This document shows, piece after piece, positions 15,471 through 36,569 of a DNA stretch of 64,000 nucleotides. A program made the position numbers and the translations under genes. This DNA is from Echeneis naucrates (Eukaryota; Chordata; Actinopteri; Carangiformes; Echeneidae), in NCBI RefSeq assembly GCF_900963305.1, contig NC_042514.1, positions 262,501 through 326,500 on the forward strand, in the 5' to 3' direction. The notes under the pieces were generated by a model. It made no database searches. It saw only the letters and a list, made by a program, of their open reading frames with translations, and was not told the origin of the DNA. Within the stretch, counting starts at the first letter, position 1, and every line of letters starts with the position of its first letter.

Positions 15471-16639
15471 TAACCAGCGTAACCACATACGTCATCGCGG
15501 CCGTGAGCGAAAGTTTGGTCCGTTATTGTTTTTATTATTCAGTTTACTGGAGATTCTAACAAGTTAATTTGATTATTGATTCATAACGGAATGTTTTACT
15601 GTTAGAAAGAGCTTCACGGTTTAATCTGAAGAGTCCTGAAATAAAAACCACCCATTAAAACACCGAATAAATATACACAAGTACGAGAATAATCAAGAAA
15701 AAGCACCAAGATTCACCAGTGACGTTTAAAACTCTCAATTTGACTGCCTTCTTATTCTCCTGTATTCTGATTTGTCTTTATGGCAAATAAAGTAACAGTC
15801 ATTTATAAGACAGTTACTTGCCGAGTTCTTTTTTAATTAATATTTTTATCTCTTTATTTTAGTTTATATTTAACAGAAGGACTGACAGAAAACAGGCAGT
15901 GAGTGGAATGAGATGCATCAGAGGTTTGAACCTAGGACCTGTAGCTATGAGGCATAGGATCTAGCTACTTGACCAATTTCTTGCAGTCAATTAACCGACA
16001 ATGGATAAGAAAACTGTATCTTTAATGTTAAGAATAATAAGGACACATTTACACTGTAGTGCATATACATTTACTGACAATACATCTGAACCAGAATAAA
16101 GTAAATATCTTTTTTTTTATCTGAGGATGCACATCACACATTTAACGACAGATGAGTAAAACCAGATGTTTGCACAATTTTTCATTAAGTATCAGGTTAC
16201 TCTGGTTTGTCTCTTGGATCCAGATCTGAAATCTGAAATCTGAAAGTCATGCAGGTCAAGGAATCAAATGAAGTTTCACCAAGATAATGTTGGCGAGTCA
16301 AAGGTTCATCACCAACTTTAATTACAGCTGTGAGGTTTTAGGACAAAACAGGATCCTTTAATGATGAATGATGGTGTTTCTTTAATAGACAAACCAACAT
16401 GTTACACTGAAGCTCGAGCCCAAACTGACATCACACTGATGTCTCCAGCACAAGACTGCTGGTTGTCACAACTTCTATTAGACAAATAAATACAGACTCA
16501 TTGATTCCTTTGGAGACATTGCAGAAGTGACATGGTGAAGAAAATGAAGCACAATTACAGTTAAAGGGAACAGAAAAGTCCCACGAAGAAGCTCAGAGTG
16601 TCCATCCTGAAGAAGTGTGGTCTGTTCACAGCACGTCGA
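15177..16639. other. Intergenic region between med26 and smim7
   Basis: It contains the med26 promoter island, then AT-rich sequence with a tRNA-SINE head (about 15900-15975). The right part is probably the smim7 3' UTR. No other coding exon was recognised. Confidence 0.5.
15900..15975 (-). mobile_element. tRNA-like SINE head, degraded
   Basis: Minus-strand sequence resembles a tRNA body: GGTCAAGTAGCTAG near the start and a B box, AGGTTCAAACC, about 45 bases later. It is too diverged to be a functional tRNA gene, so it is read as a SINE relic. Confidence 0.4.
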
Positions 16640-17948
<1,309 letters not shown>

Positions 17949-19292
17949 TTTGTCCTCACATCACACTCTGCACTTCCGCCTTCTGCCACGTCACCAGAAA
18001 CGTCACCAATGGCGTCTCGCGACACTCCGGCTTTTTGCCCTGAGTTTGTCTGCCAGGCAGGAGTTTTACCTGGAAGACAAATGGTAGGAAAATTACAAAA
18101 AAGGACTTTTTGTTTATTTATTTTTCCCCTTGAAAGTTCTATTCACTGATTCAGCGAGACCAACTCATGACATAGTGAATGTTTATTGATATTTATAACC
18201 AGCTGCTGGATCCGTTTCTTACACAGAACTTTCTCCATTGACAGAAAACATTGGCTGCTGATTTATCACAAATTCGAGTTCAATTTCACATGAAACTGAA
18301 ATTATAATTTGTGTTTTTAGCTGCTAATTTTGTTTCAAAAACCAAAATAAAGATAAATATAAATTCAAAAAAATGTCCTTTTCATTGTAGTTGAGTCACA
18401 CAAAGCAGAAACTTTTGTGTTCATGTGGAAGTCTGTTTTGTACCATCTACATTATATTCTGTATTTATCATAACACACACGTGTTTGTATGTAAACAGCA
18501 GAAAGTGGTGAAAAAACTGAACAAAAAGAATAAGAAGGTCAGATTTATCCAACAGCACTTGCCGGCGGCAATATAATAATATTATATTTATATATTAATT
18601 GAACTAATAAATTACGAGTTAAAGTGAAATTAAAAATGAAGTGACTGTATAATTTCGGGCTCATTTAGGTCATGACTGTGGATCTGTAGTTTTCATCACT
18701 TTATATTTGTTTACATTTATTTTTCTCTTCTGACGTCACTGGATATTCTGGAGGCTGTGGTCTCTGGCGCCCCCTGGTGACATCATTCCTCTGTTTAGTC
18801 TCCTCAGAAATGAAAAATAAAAATGAAAGAGCATTTTGATGAAAACACAGATCTATTAAGTTGCTTCTTCTCTGTTCGTTTGTGAGCTTTAATTTAAATT
18901 TTAATATTTATTTCTGTGTTTCCGGTTGGGTGATGAAGGCTCCGCTGCTGCGGGACAGTCTGGCTCGATGCGGGGCCTGGTCCGGACCGGAGGAGGGTTT
19001 TCAGCTCGTGAGGAGATCCCGGACAGGAGGGGGGGGGGGGGGGGGGGTGGAGAGTGTTGTGTTTGTGCTGATATTGTCCAGCAGCTGACGCTCCGGAGCA
19101 GCTGGGGCAGATGATGATGATGATGATGATGCTGAGGCTGGAGATGGGGGGTATTAATAGGAGCCACTGTGACTCTGCGGCTCTCACTGTCAGACGGGGG
19201 GCTTGGTGGAGAGTCGGTGTACCGGGTCGGGGGGGGTCGGATCCAGACTGCGCAGTTGGAATTAAAATCGGTAGTTTCCTTGCGGACTCAAC
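17949..19292. promoter_or_regulatory. Shared upstream region between divergent smim7 and tmem38a
   Basis: The 1.34 kb between two divergent start codons holds a perfect CRE (TGACGTCA, 18731-18738). Nearer tmem38a lie a 22-base G tract at about 19028-19049 and an (ATG)n run at about 19111-19132, in the predicted tmem38a 5' UTR or proximal promoter. The smim7 side (17800-18050) is locally CpG-richer. No other gene was seen. Confidence 0.4.
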
Positions 19293-22200
19293 ATGGAGAT
19301 CCTGTCGGTTTTGAATTTGGGAGATTTCCCTCATACCTTCTCTAAGCTCGGGATGTTTCCTGTGTTTGATGTGGCCTATTACATCGTGTCCATCCTCTAC
19401 CTCAAATATGAGCCAGGTGAGTCCGACACCTCCCGAACCTGTACCCCCTCAGATGATCAACAAGCTGCAGCTGCTGCAGATAAAAATCCTAATTCATTTA
19501 AAGTGCGAATCATCAACGTTGAGTTTTGACTGAGGTCATAAAACCTAATATTATATAATATTTGGTTTTTCTCTGCCGTGGCTCTCAGCCCAATAAAGAC
19601 TGAGCCCCCCCCCCACCTTATCAAGCAGAGCTGTTATATAAAGGCAGCATGTCTAGGGGGTGAAGTCTGCGGCTGCAGCCGCTTGACCTGCTTCACTGGA
19701 GCAGATTACTTCTCAGTTTTGGTCCAGATATTTTCCAGGATTACTGGTTTGAACAGCAGATATCTGTTGCAGGAGAAGAAACCTGAGAGGACATTCCAGC
19801 TCCAAGCAGCTCAGGAATAAATAGAAGATCCTGAAATAGAACTTCAGCCTCGAAGCTGCTGCTGAGCTCCAAACATCAACTTAGAAACTTTACTTTTAAC
19901 AAGAACCCAAGTGTGAGCTCGTTCCTGAGGGGGGACCTCTAAATGTCACGTCTGTTTAAATGAAGCTGGGGGGGTCATTCCTCAGCTGAATACATTTTAT
20001 GCTGCTCCTTTAAAGTGTTCTGTTCATTCCTGACTTCATTAACTGAATGAATGAGTTGACACTAACCTCTGAGCCAACCGCCTGCTGTCCAGTTGCATTG
20101 TGGGTAGCTGCTTCTGCTGGAGTTACAGAGCAGTAAAGTTAATGTGGATGGCGAAGCTTTGACCTGACTGTCGTCTTCTTGTTTTGTGTTGTGACATCAC
20201 TATGCTGTTGTAATGCGACTTCCTTGCATCCTGCTATCACAGATTTAGTGTCATATTAAATGAGAAAGAAAGTTTGTCTTTAAGTATAACTGTGAAAGAC
20301 GCAGATAGGACAAATCCATAACATCATCAGTCCTCTGGCCAATCACAGCTCATGTTTATTTACCTTCATGACGCTTTAACATTATCTCACATCAAAAGAT
20401 TTTACTGTGAAAAGACTGAAACCCCTGACCGTAAATCCACGTGTCACATTAGTGAGCTCAGGGGTTGGGGGTCAGTACAGTGCGGGCAGGTCAGAGGTTA
20501 AGTTGCGCCTGACAGTTGCAAGGCAGGAGGAGTGGCGATAGATATTTATAGGGCGACATGTCTCAGGATCAGATTCCCCTCCGACACCCCCCGCCCACCT
20601 GTTGGGGCAGATTTACTGTCTGTTTCTGTCTGTGAGCAACAAACATATCTTTAAGGCGTTCAAAACTGAAGAAGCGTGAATTCATTTTACTTTTACTCAC
20701 CTTTGTCATGAACTAAAGTCAGATTTTATGGCTGCAGATTGGAACTGAATAGATGAACATTCAAATCTGCATGTCTCATGTCAGAAGAGATACCCACTGA
20801 GGTCACAGGTCAAAGGTGAAGAGAGACTTCTGTTAGCCGTCACAGGCTAATGGTTGTAGCAGCTGCTGAAGAGATGAGTATTACAGTTAATTAACGTGTG
20901 TTTTAGTTCTCATGAACAGGATTATTCTGCTTGATCTGACTGATTTAATAAAACTGGTTTGCTGATGTAAGGTCTAGACTCTCCTGTTCAGATCATCCTC
21001 AGTTTTAGTGTCACTCATGAACCTTCAGAGAAATATGGCCAAACTGTGAACTGGAAGGAAGGTGCCGACCAATCAGAAGGAGTCAGAGTCACATACAGAG
21101 GGAAACAGTAAAGTGTCTGTATCAGCGATAAGACAAATTATCAGGGTGTGGAGGACGATGTGGACGAGGACGACTGGGTGAGGACGAGTTTAGAGACACA
21201 CAAGGGATCGCTGATAAAGACGTCTCTTTAAGTTTCCACTTAAAAAACGCAAAGTTTAAAGTTTCAGTTGGTCCAATATTCATCAATCACCACTTTCCTT
21301 TATTTCTCTGAAATGAGCGAATGAATCTTTTTCAATATAATCAATACTGAACAAACTATTTAAAAAACAGACTATAAAAAGTTGAAAACCTTTTTTATCA
21401 ACCCTTCACTTCCTACCCATCATTTATTAAAGGCCATTCTGTATTTCAGGTTCGGTGGAAGTCTCTCGTCGGAGTCCTGTGGCGTCCTGGCTCTGTGCCA
21501 TGCTCTACTGCTTCGGTAGCTACATCCTGGCAGACATCATGCTTGGAAGCAGCCCCATCGACTATTTCCAACACAACAGTCACATTGTTCTGGCTTCAGC
21601 TGTCTGGTGAGGAACCTTCAGGCCTCCGGGGGACAGGGGTTACTGTCCAGGACCGGATTTAAAATATAAGTTGTGTTGTTAGGAACCATCTCTTTTCAGC
21701 AGTTCATGAGAAAGACAGAGCAGAAATAAGTTAACAAATCTTTATATTTAAAGGTTTGATGAGTTTGATGAGTTTGATGTTGAAGGATCAAAGCGGCCCG
21801 TCAAACTTCAGTCACTGAGAGGAAGCTCTGTGTTATTTTGTTAAAACATTAAAGCTGAATTTAAACTGCAGAAGAAAAATGTATTGCCTCCTGATCCAAA
21901 CACAGGTACCTCATCTTCTACTGCCCGCTCAACCTCTTCTATAAATGCGTGGCCTTCCTTCCTGTTAAACTTGTGTTGGTCGCCCTGAAGGAAGTCGTCC
22001 GCACCCGCAAGATCGCTGCCGGTGTTCACCACGCCCACCACGCCTACCACCATGGCTTCATCATCATGGTCATCGTCGGATATGTCAAAGGTCAGTATCT
22101 CATGTTTCAGGTGTTACAACAAAACATGTTGGACTTTTGTCCTTTAACCAGTGACCAAGGGACGAGGCTAGAAACTGAAGAGCTGCACAAAGAGACAAAT

Positions 22201-23352
22201 CTCATGTGAAGTCATTTTTTGGGGGGGTAGTCTTTAATGTTGAAGGACAGTGACTGGAAATAGGACAGCGTCCAGCTGTTCCATCCTCCTATCCAGGACA
22301 GCAACCCGCTGCAATGCAGCTCTCCTCATTATGCACAAGGTTAAATCGAACCTTCTGAAACGTCACAGTGAACCTGCAGTAACAGGTCCTGTGGGTGGCC
22401 ATGTTGAAAAGGGGGCCGGTCCACAAAGAACTCAGACTCAGATGTTTTGTCCTCATTTTTTAATGTCCATTTATTTTTCTCTCTCAGGCTCTGGAGTCGC
22501 TCTCATCTCCAACTTTGAGCAGCTGCTGCGTGGCATTTGGCGGCCTGAGACCAATGAGATCCTCAACATGTCATTGTAAGTTTGAATAATCTCATCCTGA
22601 CCTGGTCCCACCTGTTTCACATCAGGGTGAACTGGGAACTGGACATTAGCTCCCCTGGTAATGTCTGTTAGAGAAAATAAAACAGACTTAATGGTTTTAA
22701 TTAAAACAGAATTTGTTGAAACCAAAAATCTTAAATGAAAGCATGTTTCAATGAAGAAAATGCTGCAGATAACAAAGAAATCTCATGTTACTTGACTGTG
22801 TTGTTGATAAAAGTGAACTGAGCTGAAGTGAACGATGGTTTGTGTCCCTGCAGCCCGACCAAGGCCAGTCTGTACGGCGCCATCCTCTTCACCCTGCAGG
22901 AAGCTCATTGGCTGCCAGTGTCCAAAAGCACCCTCATCCTCCTCTTCACCATCTTCATGGCCACAAGCAAGGTAACAGGCGGGAATATTATAAGAGAAAA
23001 TAAGATGAAACCTTCCAACAGTAGCCCTGCCCCCAACCCCTCCCCTCTAAATGGAGCTTTTAAAAAATGAACATCATGTTGTATTGAAGTGGAAACTAGA
23101 GACGGTCTGCCCCTGTAAAAGATGGTGTGCTCTAGCTGTGGTCTTCCTCCTCAGGTGGTGATGACGGCCCGTCACTCTCACGGTTCCCCCTTCACCCTGG
23201 TTGAGTCCTGGGTCTGCCACTTGCTGTTTGGCTCCTCCCTGGGTGGCTCCGAGGATGATCACCACCATGCCGCCGCTCCGTCCCCAGCCCCCAAATCCAA
23301 GGAGGAGCTGAGCGACGGCACTCGTAAGAGGAAAGCCAAGAAGGCCGAGTAG
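19293..23352 (+). CDS. tmem38a: TMEM38A, trimeric intracellular cation channel TRIC-A
   Basis: Six exons: 19293-19416, 21450-21606, 21906-22090, 22488-22575, 22854-22971 and 23155-23352, giving 289 residues (human 299). TRIC-A carries the K+ counter-current that supports Ca2+ release from the sarcoplasmic reticulum. Recognisable stretches are [20 protein letters not shown]-like sequence in exon 1, [37 protein letters not shown], the His-rich [12 protein letters not shown], and [16 protein letters not shown] followed by PETNEIL. The basic KEVVR.RKI segment is the known lipid-binding, pore-proximal motif of the family. The C-terminus is Ser/His-rich and ends in the lysine-rich RKAKKAE-type ER tail. 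AATAAA at 23739-23744 is a good polyadenylation signal. Exon 1 ends after KYEP, as in human. The paralogue TMEM38B is less likely, given the synteny and the C-terminal tail. Confidence 0.94.
22985..23100 (-). repeat. Unnamed interspersed repeat family, copy C (partial), in tmem38a intron 5
   Basis: On the minus strand it has CAATACAACATGATGTTCATT, the TTTAGAGGGGAGGGG block and GGGCTACTGT. Only the middle third of the consensus is present. Confidence 0.55.
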
Positions 23353-24697
23353 GACACCATGCTGCATGGATGAAACTGCATCTGACTCTCCGTCATGGCC
23401 GCTGCATGACGGGACGTCCTGCTCCTTTTCTGGGGGGCCAGGCAGTTTGACGTTTGACCTAAAGAGACCCTTTCAACAGTTCGAGGATGGAGCCCATGTC
23501 TTACAGCCAACCTGGTAATTTGACCTGCAGCATGATCCACGTCCGTCTGAGCGGCGTGCTCGTTTCAGGACGACCTTTGACCCTCACCTGTAGTGGTGTC
23601 ACCTGGCGTCAGTGCCAATCAAACTTGATTTTACTAAAGAAAAAGAAAATCCAATTGAATGTGATCAGAAATTCAAACGTGAAAAAGTGAAAGAACTTTA
23701 GCTTTTTACATGAAAACAGAGACAAATTCACGTCTCTGAATAAAATCAACAGAAACTTTGTGTCCTGGTTTTTTTTTATAGTTTTGTTGTCAAACGTGGG
23801 CATGTTGTCATGGTAATGGCGTCTGGATGGTCAATCATGAACCCTGTGATGTCACAGGAAATAACTGAGGTCATCCTGAGGTCCATGAAACGGGCAGAAT
23901 AACATCACTAATGATGTTTGCAGGCCGCAACCTTTGAACGTGGCATTATTCAGGTCATGAGTGTTTTTTCATCAACTGTTACAGGCTGGTTTAAATAAAG
24001 TTTGATTTAAATCTGACATCACACAGCACAAAAAGGTGAGAGCGTCCTCCACGTTTCCCTCCAGTATTCAACCTGACACTCAGATCATTAAACACAGACA
24101 ATAAACTCTCAAACTGGGTTTGTTCCTTCGAGCAAGGCAGCAAGGAGACGGTGACAAAAACCAAAGACCTTCAGCAGCTGGAAAGAACGAGGCGACATCT
24201 GCTTATCCCATCACTGAACATACAGACACACACACATTTACTCCCTGAGCCTCTTTAATGGCTTCCTCCAATTATTTCAGATTTTTTAATTCAGAAATGT
24301 TTTTCTGAGTCGGAGGAGGATTAATCGTTTCCTCTGTTGCAGCTCATTTGTTCTCTGAGTGGTCGAAGTTTCCATAAGTCAAGCTTCTGAGCTCTAACCC
24401 ACTTTAATGCTGCTGGTCCAGTCTGAGGACTTGAAGTCTTAACCTGGAGCTAGTTACGCCTCATTCCGGTCCTGTTCTGGTCCCGCAGTGTGCAGACCTC
24501 CTAGTCTGTATCAGCCCTGAATGGAAAGCAGAGGTGGATGCTGGGACGGTGGGGGTGTCTCTTGTTGCGTAGTCAAAGCTCTGGTCTCCTGGACTTCCCA
24601 AAGAAGTGATTTGTTGGACTGTCTTTGGGGGGGTGGGGGGGTGGTATAAAACCAAAGGTGGGGGAGGAAAAGACTTAAACAGTGAAGGGGGACCAGC
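23353..24697. other. Intergenic region between tmem38a and comp (same strand)
   Basis: The left part is tmem38a 3' UTR, with AATAAA at 23739-23744 and a further AATAAA-like signal near 23994. The right part is the comp promoter. A G-rich tract is seen at 24627-24643 and GTATAAAAC at about 24644-24652, some 50 bases before the comp start codon, is a plausible TATA box. No other exon was recognised. Confidence 0.5.
24645..24651 (+). promoter_or_regulatory. Probable TATA box of comp
   Basis: TATAAAA lies about 47 bases upstream of the comp start codon. The transcript leader would be short (about 15-25 bases) if transcription starts 25-30 bases downstream. A TATA promoter fits a tissue-restricted matrix gene. 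This is inferred from motif and position. Confidence 0.45.
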
Positions 24698-32486
<7,789 letters not shown>

Positions 32487-35400
32487 TCAACTGGCCCAGG
32501 GAATTCTGGGAATCCTTACAATGCACACCTGTGTCTCAGAAAGAACATCACTGTGATGAAAATTCAGTGAATCAGAGCAAAGTCAAAGGAGGAAAGAAAG
32601 TGATGAAGAAGATTCTGTCTAAAATAACCAGATGAAATATTACCAAGATCAGTTTTTATAACTTTCTGAAGGAAGAAAAAATATTGACTGTCAATATTAA
32701 GTAAATATGGATTTTACCAAATCATGTTCAGGATGTGGATTTTTTTTCTATTTTGTCTGTGATTATGATAATTCAGATTTAGAGAAAATAACTGACTGTC
32801 GAAGTCACAATTCACAGAGATGATTGATCTGGAAAAACAGCTAATACATGTTTGTAGAAATATTCAAATTCAGTTACAGCCAGGTTCAATCTTCGACCTC
32901 AACAAGTCGACCAATTAACAAACTACAATGAGCGATTTGTTAATACTTCGCACTGTTCTCAAATCACAACCACAGCGAGGGGCCTCACGGATATGTGCCG
33001 TTGAGCCAAGTTTCAGTTTTCTGGCTCATTTCAGCTCAGGAGAATTCAGCAAATCTAGTAGAAAATTTTGATAATACTAATAATATTAAATCTGAGCACA
33101 AACAACCCAATGACTGAAACATCAGCTTCTACAAATCAGCTCAAACAGTTGACTTTATCAGACTCAACAGTTTTTAGTGGAAATCAACATTCGGAACATT
33201 TCACAGACATGCACATATCCAAAATAATCTTTTTAAGTTTGCATTTTGAAATACAGATTACAAAATAGAAACGATAGCAAAGACAATATACAACAGGATT
33301 GAAACATCATGCAGCAACGTTGCAAAAAGACACTGGAGAGTGTTTTTATTCTGCAAATCAGGACTATGTGCAGAGAAAAATCTTCCACATTCAATTTAAT
33401 TGACATTTTGGTCATAAACAAAAGGTCACATGAATAAATAACTACAGATCGTTACTACGACTCACAGGACGACAAAACACTTTCACTCTCACGAGAAGCT
33501 TTGAACTGTTTGAGTCTCTTTAGAAAACCCTGTTGTTAAAGGGACAATTGGACCCTTAGACCCGGAGCAGCTGGGACTGAGGATCCGGACCAAACCAGAT
33601 TCTGGTCCCAGACTCAGACTGAAACATGCAGAGCAGTCAGCTCATGAGATGTAGTGAAATAAACTGAGCTTCTTTCTCCAGCTTCAGTTCCTGGGCCTCA
33701 AAAGTCTGTTCCCATATTCAGTATTGAAGACTCTGCAGATCCCACAGAGTCCGAGTCCTCCGAGTCCTCAGACCTGAACCTTCAGCTCAGAAGCCCAAAT
33801 TGTTCTTCAATTCCCAACATTACATTTTTTACAGCTGATTATTTTGTGTCATCACGTCTAATGGCTGGATACATCTGGTCCTGAAGACATGCAGCATCAC
33901 ACTTAACCAGGACTCCATGTGGAGTTCTTGGGGGGGGGGGGCACACAAATATACATCTGAAGTGCCTTCTTTTCCACCTCAACAACGTGAGCTGCACTAA
34001 AATAAGCCCTTTCTAGTTTTGCATTCTCTAAAATCTTCACAGATGAAACGAGAACAGACAAAATTTAAATGGACACAAAACTGTCTCATCTGTCAGACAG
34101 AAAACAAACTGCTACACAACCAACAACACAGCCACATCTGAATATGCCACCTTGGCACCACAGTGACCTTCATCTTCAGTCAAAGATTCAAACACAAACA
34201 GCTGACTGAACCAGAGGGGGTGGGGCTAAAGAGTCCTGTGCTTAGCTGGTTCAGGACTCAGGACGGGACACAAGGCTTTAACTTCTGAACAATCTTCAGT
34301 TCCTGGTTTGAATCTCCAATCTGGCTTCTCTCTGGTCCACCTCAGACTTAGCTACAGTGACACGAACAACTGACCCACCGATCTCATCAGGTCCTTCAGG
34401 ATCAGACAGGAAGCAGCAATTTACAGCGAATGTCAACAACCAGCAGAAATGAAAATAACAGATGGTTCAGGAAAAGGAAATGAGACCCTTTCAAAGTAAA
34501 GCTGGATTGATGCCTCTGTGATTCAGTGTTGATTGTCAAAGCATCACCGCACTTGATCTCACACAAGAACTGACCCAGACTTCTAACAGACAGATAACGG
34601 AGGTCACGACCTTCATTACCAAACCCAGCAACACATAACAGACCAATCAGATCTGTCCCCAGGCCTCGGTTACCATGGCAACATAAATCCAACTGAACAG
34701 CTGATCAACAAGTTTTTGTCTCATTTGCATAGAAACCACAGAAACTGTAATGGGATGACAAACAGGAAACACTTGAAAGCCACACTTTGTTGGCAGGGGG
34801 GGGGATTTATCACTAAACACCAAACATGATCCTCAAACCGACACTAAGTGCAGGGAAACCATCAGTGTTGTCATGGAGACAGATGATGTGACGTGTCAGA
34901 CCAGATCCCTGCTGTTTTAGTTCAACACTGAATGGAACGTGGCCGATCTTGGTGCTGGGGAGAAAAAAAAAAGCAAAAAAAAAAAAAAAAAAAAAGCATA
35001 AATACTTTAAAAATATAAATACACGCATTCTCTGTTTAACAGGACATTTAGCCTTTAGGTTCTTTAATCAGGAGATCACCATAATAAAAATATCCATATA
35101 ATCATAAACTCTGCATCTACTGCAGATACTGTTAAATATCCCACAATCTACCACGAGCATTCCTCCATGCTGTGTTACTGTCATGGTGAACATCAGTAGT
35201 GTTTTTGTTAGAGCTTCCCATTAAGGAGCAAAAAGCTTCCCCATAATTGCACCATTTCAAACTCATCCTTTGAATACAAAAAAAAAACCAAACAAACAAA
35301 AACATCAACAATTTGGTTATAAACTGTACCGCTACAAAATACAGTACATTGATTTGTCAAACTTTACACGACAGAACCACGAGAAGCACTGATCCAAAGT

Positions 35401-36569
35401 GAAGTTTCTCTGAAATACAAGAAAATGTTACAATAAGTTACGAAAATACGTTTGTCAAATTTGACACGACAATTATTCAGGTAAGGCAAAATCAGGTGAG
35501 TTCACAGTGAAACAGACTGAAGATTTTCTCTGGTTTAAAAACAGACACTGCACTTCATGTGTGCGTGTGTTAACATCTGTATGTGTGTAATTGTGTGTGT
35601 GTGTGTGTGTGTGTGTGTTAGTCTGAGTGTGTTTTGTCACTTTTCACTGGCACAAAATTAATTTGGACATTTTTTCCTTGAATAGAAAAACCTGACGATT
35701 TTCTGATAACAAGATTAATTGGCCCTTGAAGAATGGAGCGTTCTGATTGGCCTTTGGAGAATTGGGTGTTCCAATTGGCCCTTGGAGAATGGGCAGAATG
35801 GACTGTTCTGATTGGACACTGAGCTGCAAGGACACTGACAGCACAGAGCAACTATGGGGAGGTTTTTCACTCCTTCACTAACCAAGCAGCTGAACAAACA
35901 CATATTAAATATGTTAGTAATTCATAAATAGACACAAATCACATCAGTGCAATTGTACACTTTGCCTACAGAGCATTTTGGCATCAAATTTAAATTATGA
36001 AATGGAATATAAAATCTGAAATGGAATATAAATAAATAAATGTATAAATACATAAAACATACAGTACATGATGACATTTGGTTCAAAAATAAAGCTTTGA
36101 GTGGGAAGAAGCCGCTGTCACGGCGAGATGGGAAAACCTATTCTCTGACCCGGAATGAGCAAACTGGGTTGTGTTTTTTTGTTTTTGAACATGGGACCGC
36201 TTTAGCCCAGTGTCCGAGCAGCTTCCTGCTACGAGCAAACATCAACAGAAACCAAGTTTAAGGTGGATATGAAACAAAGAAAAAGTCAAATGTGCGTTTT
36301 TTAAGTATAAGTGGCGTGTAATGGACACTGTAAACACAGCAGGCTAGCGAAAGCGCTGAGCGACCAATCTCATTCAAATTGACGGCGAGGCCCCTGGATG
36401 TGTTTCCTGGTGTCTTTTGGCGGCGCATCATTTCAGAGGGCCGTGGCGAGTCGAGGGCTCGGTCGGACAGCTGGACAGCCATGCATGAGGGAGGGGGTTC
36501 GTCCTGCCCTTTGCTTCTCTCTGTTCAGAAGTTAGTGTGGTTTTTTTTTCTCCTTCTTGTTCTTGGACA
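32487..36569. other. Convergent intergenic region between comp and crtc1
   Basis: About 4 kb without a recognised coding exon, expected to hold both 3' UTRs. It contains a G-run at about 33930-33939, a poly-A tract at about 34975-34996, (GT)n at about 35595-35619 and AT-rich stretches. At 35700-35820 a short imperfect tandem repeat with a GATTGGCC(C/T)TTGGAGAATGG-like unit occurs three to four times. The part from about 35900 to 36569 is relatively GC-balanced and is the likeliest proximal crtc1 3' UTR. Confidence 0.5.
35705..35825. repeat. Short imperfect tandem repeat, 3-4 units of about 30-35 bases
   Basis: Units such as ATTGGCCCTTGAAGAATGG, ATTGGCCTTTGGAGAATTGG, ATTGGCCCTTGGAGAATGG and a last diverged one ATTGGACACTG follow each other, in the comp-crtc1 intergenic region. 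Confidence 0.6.

Noticed and set aside
14924-15559. 211-codon plus-strand open frame and its 119-codon minus counterpart
   Set aside because: Both are products of the CpG-rich med26 promoter and exon 1; composition is arginine/proline-rich with no domain.
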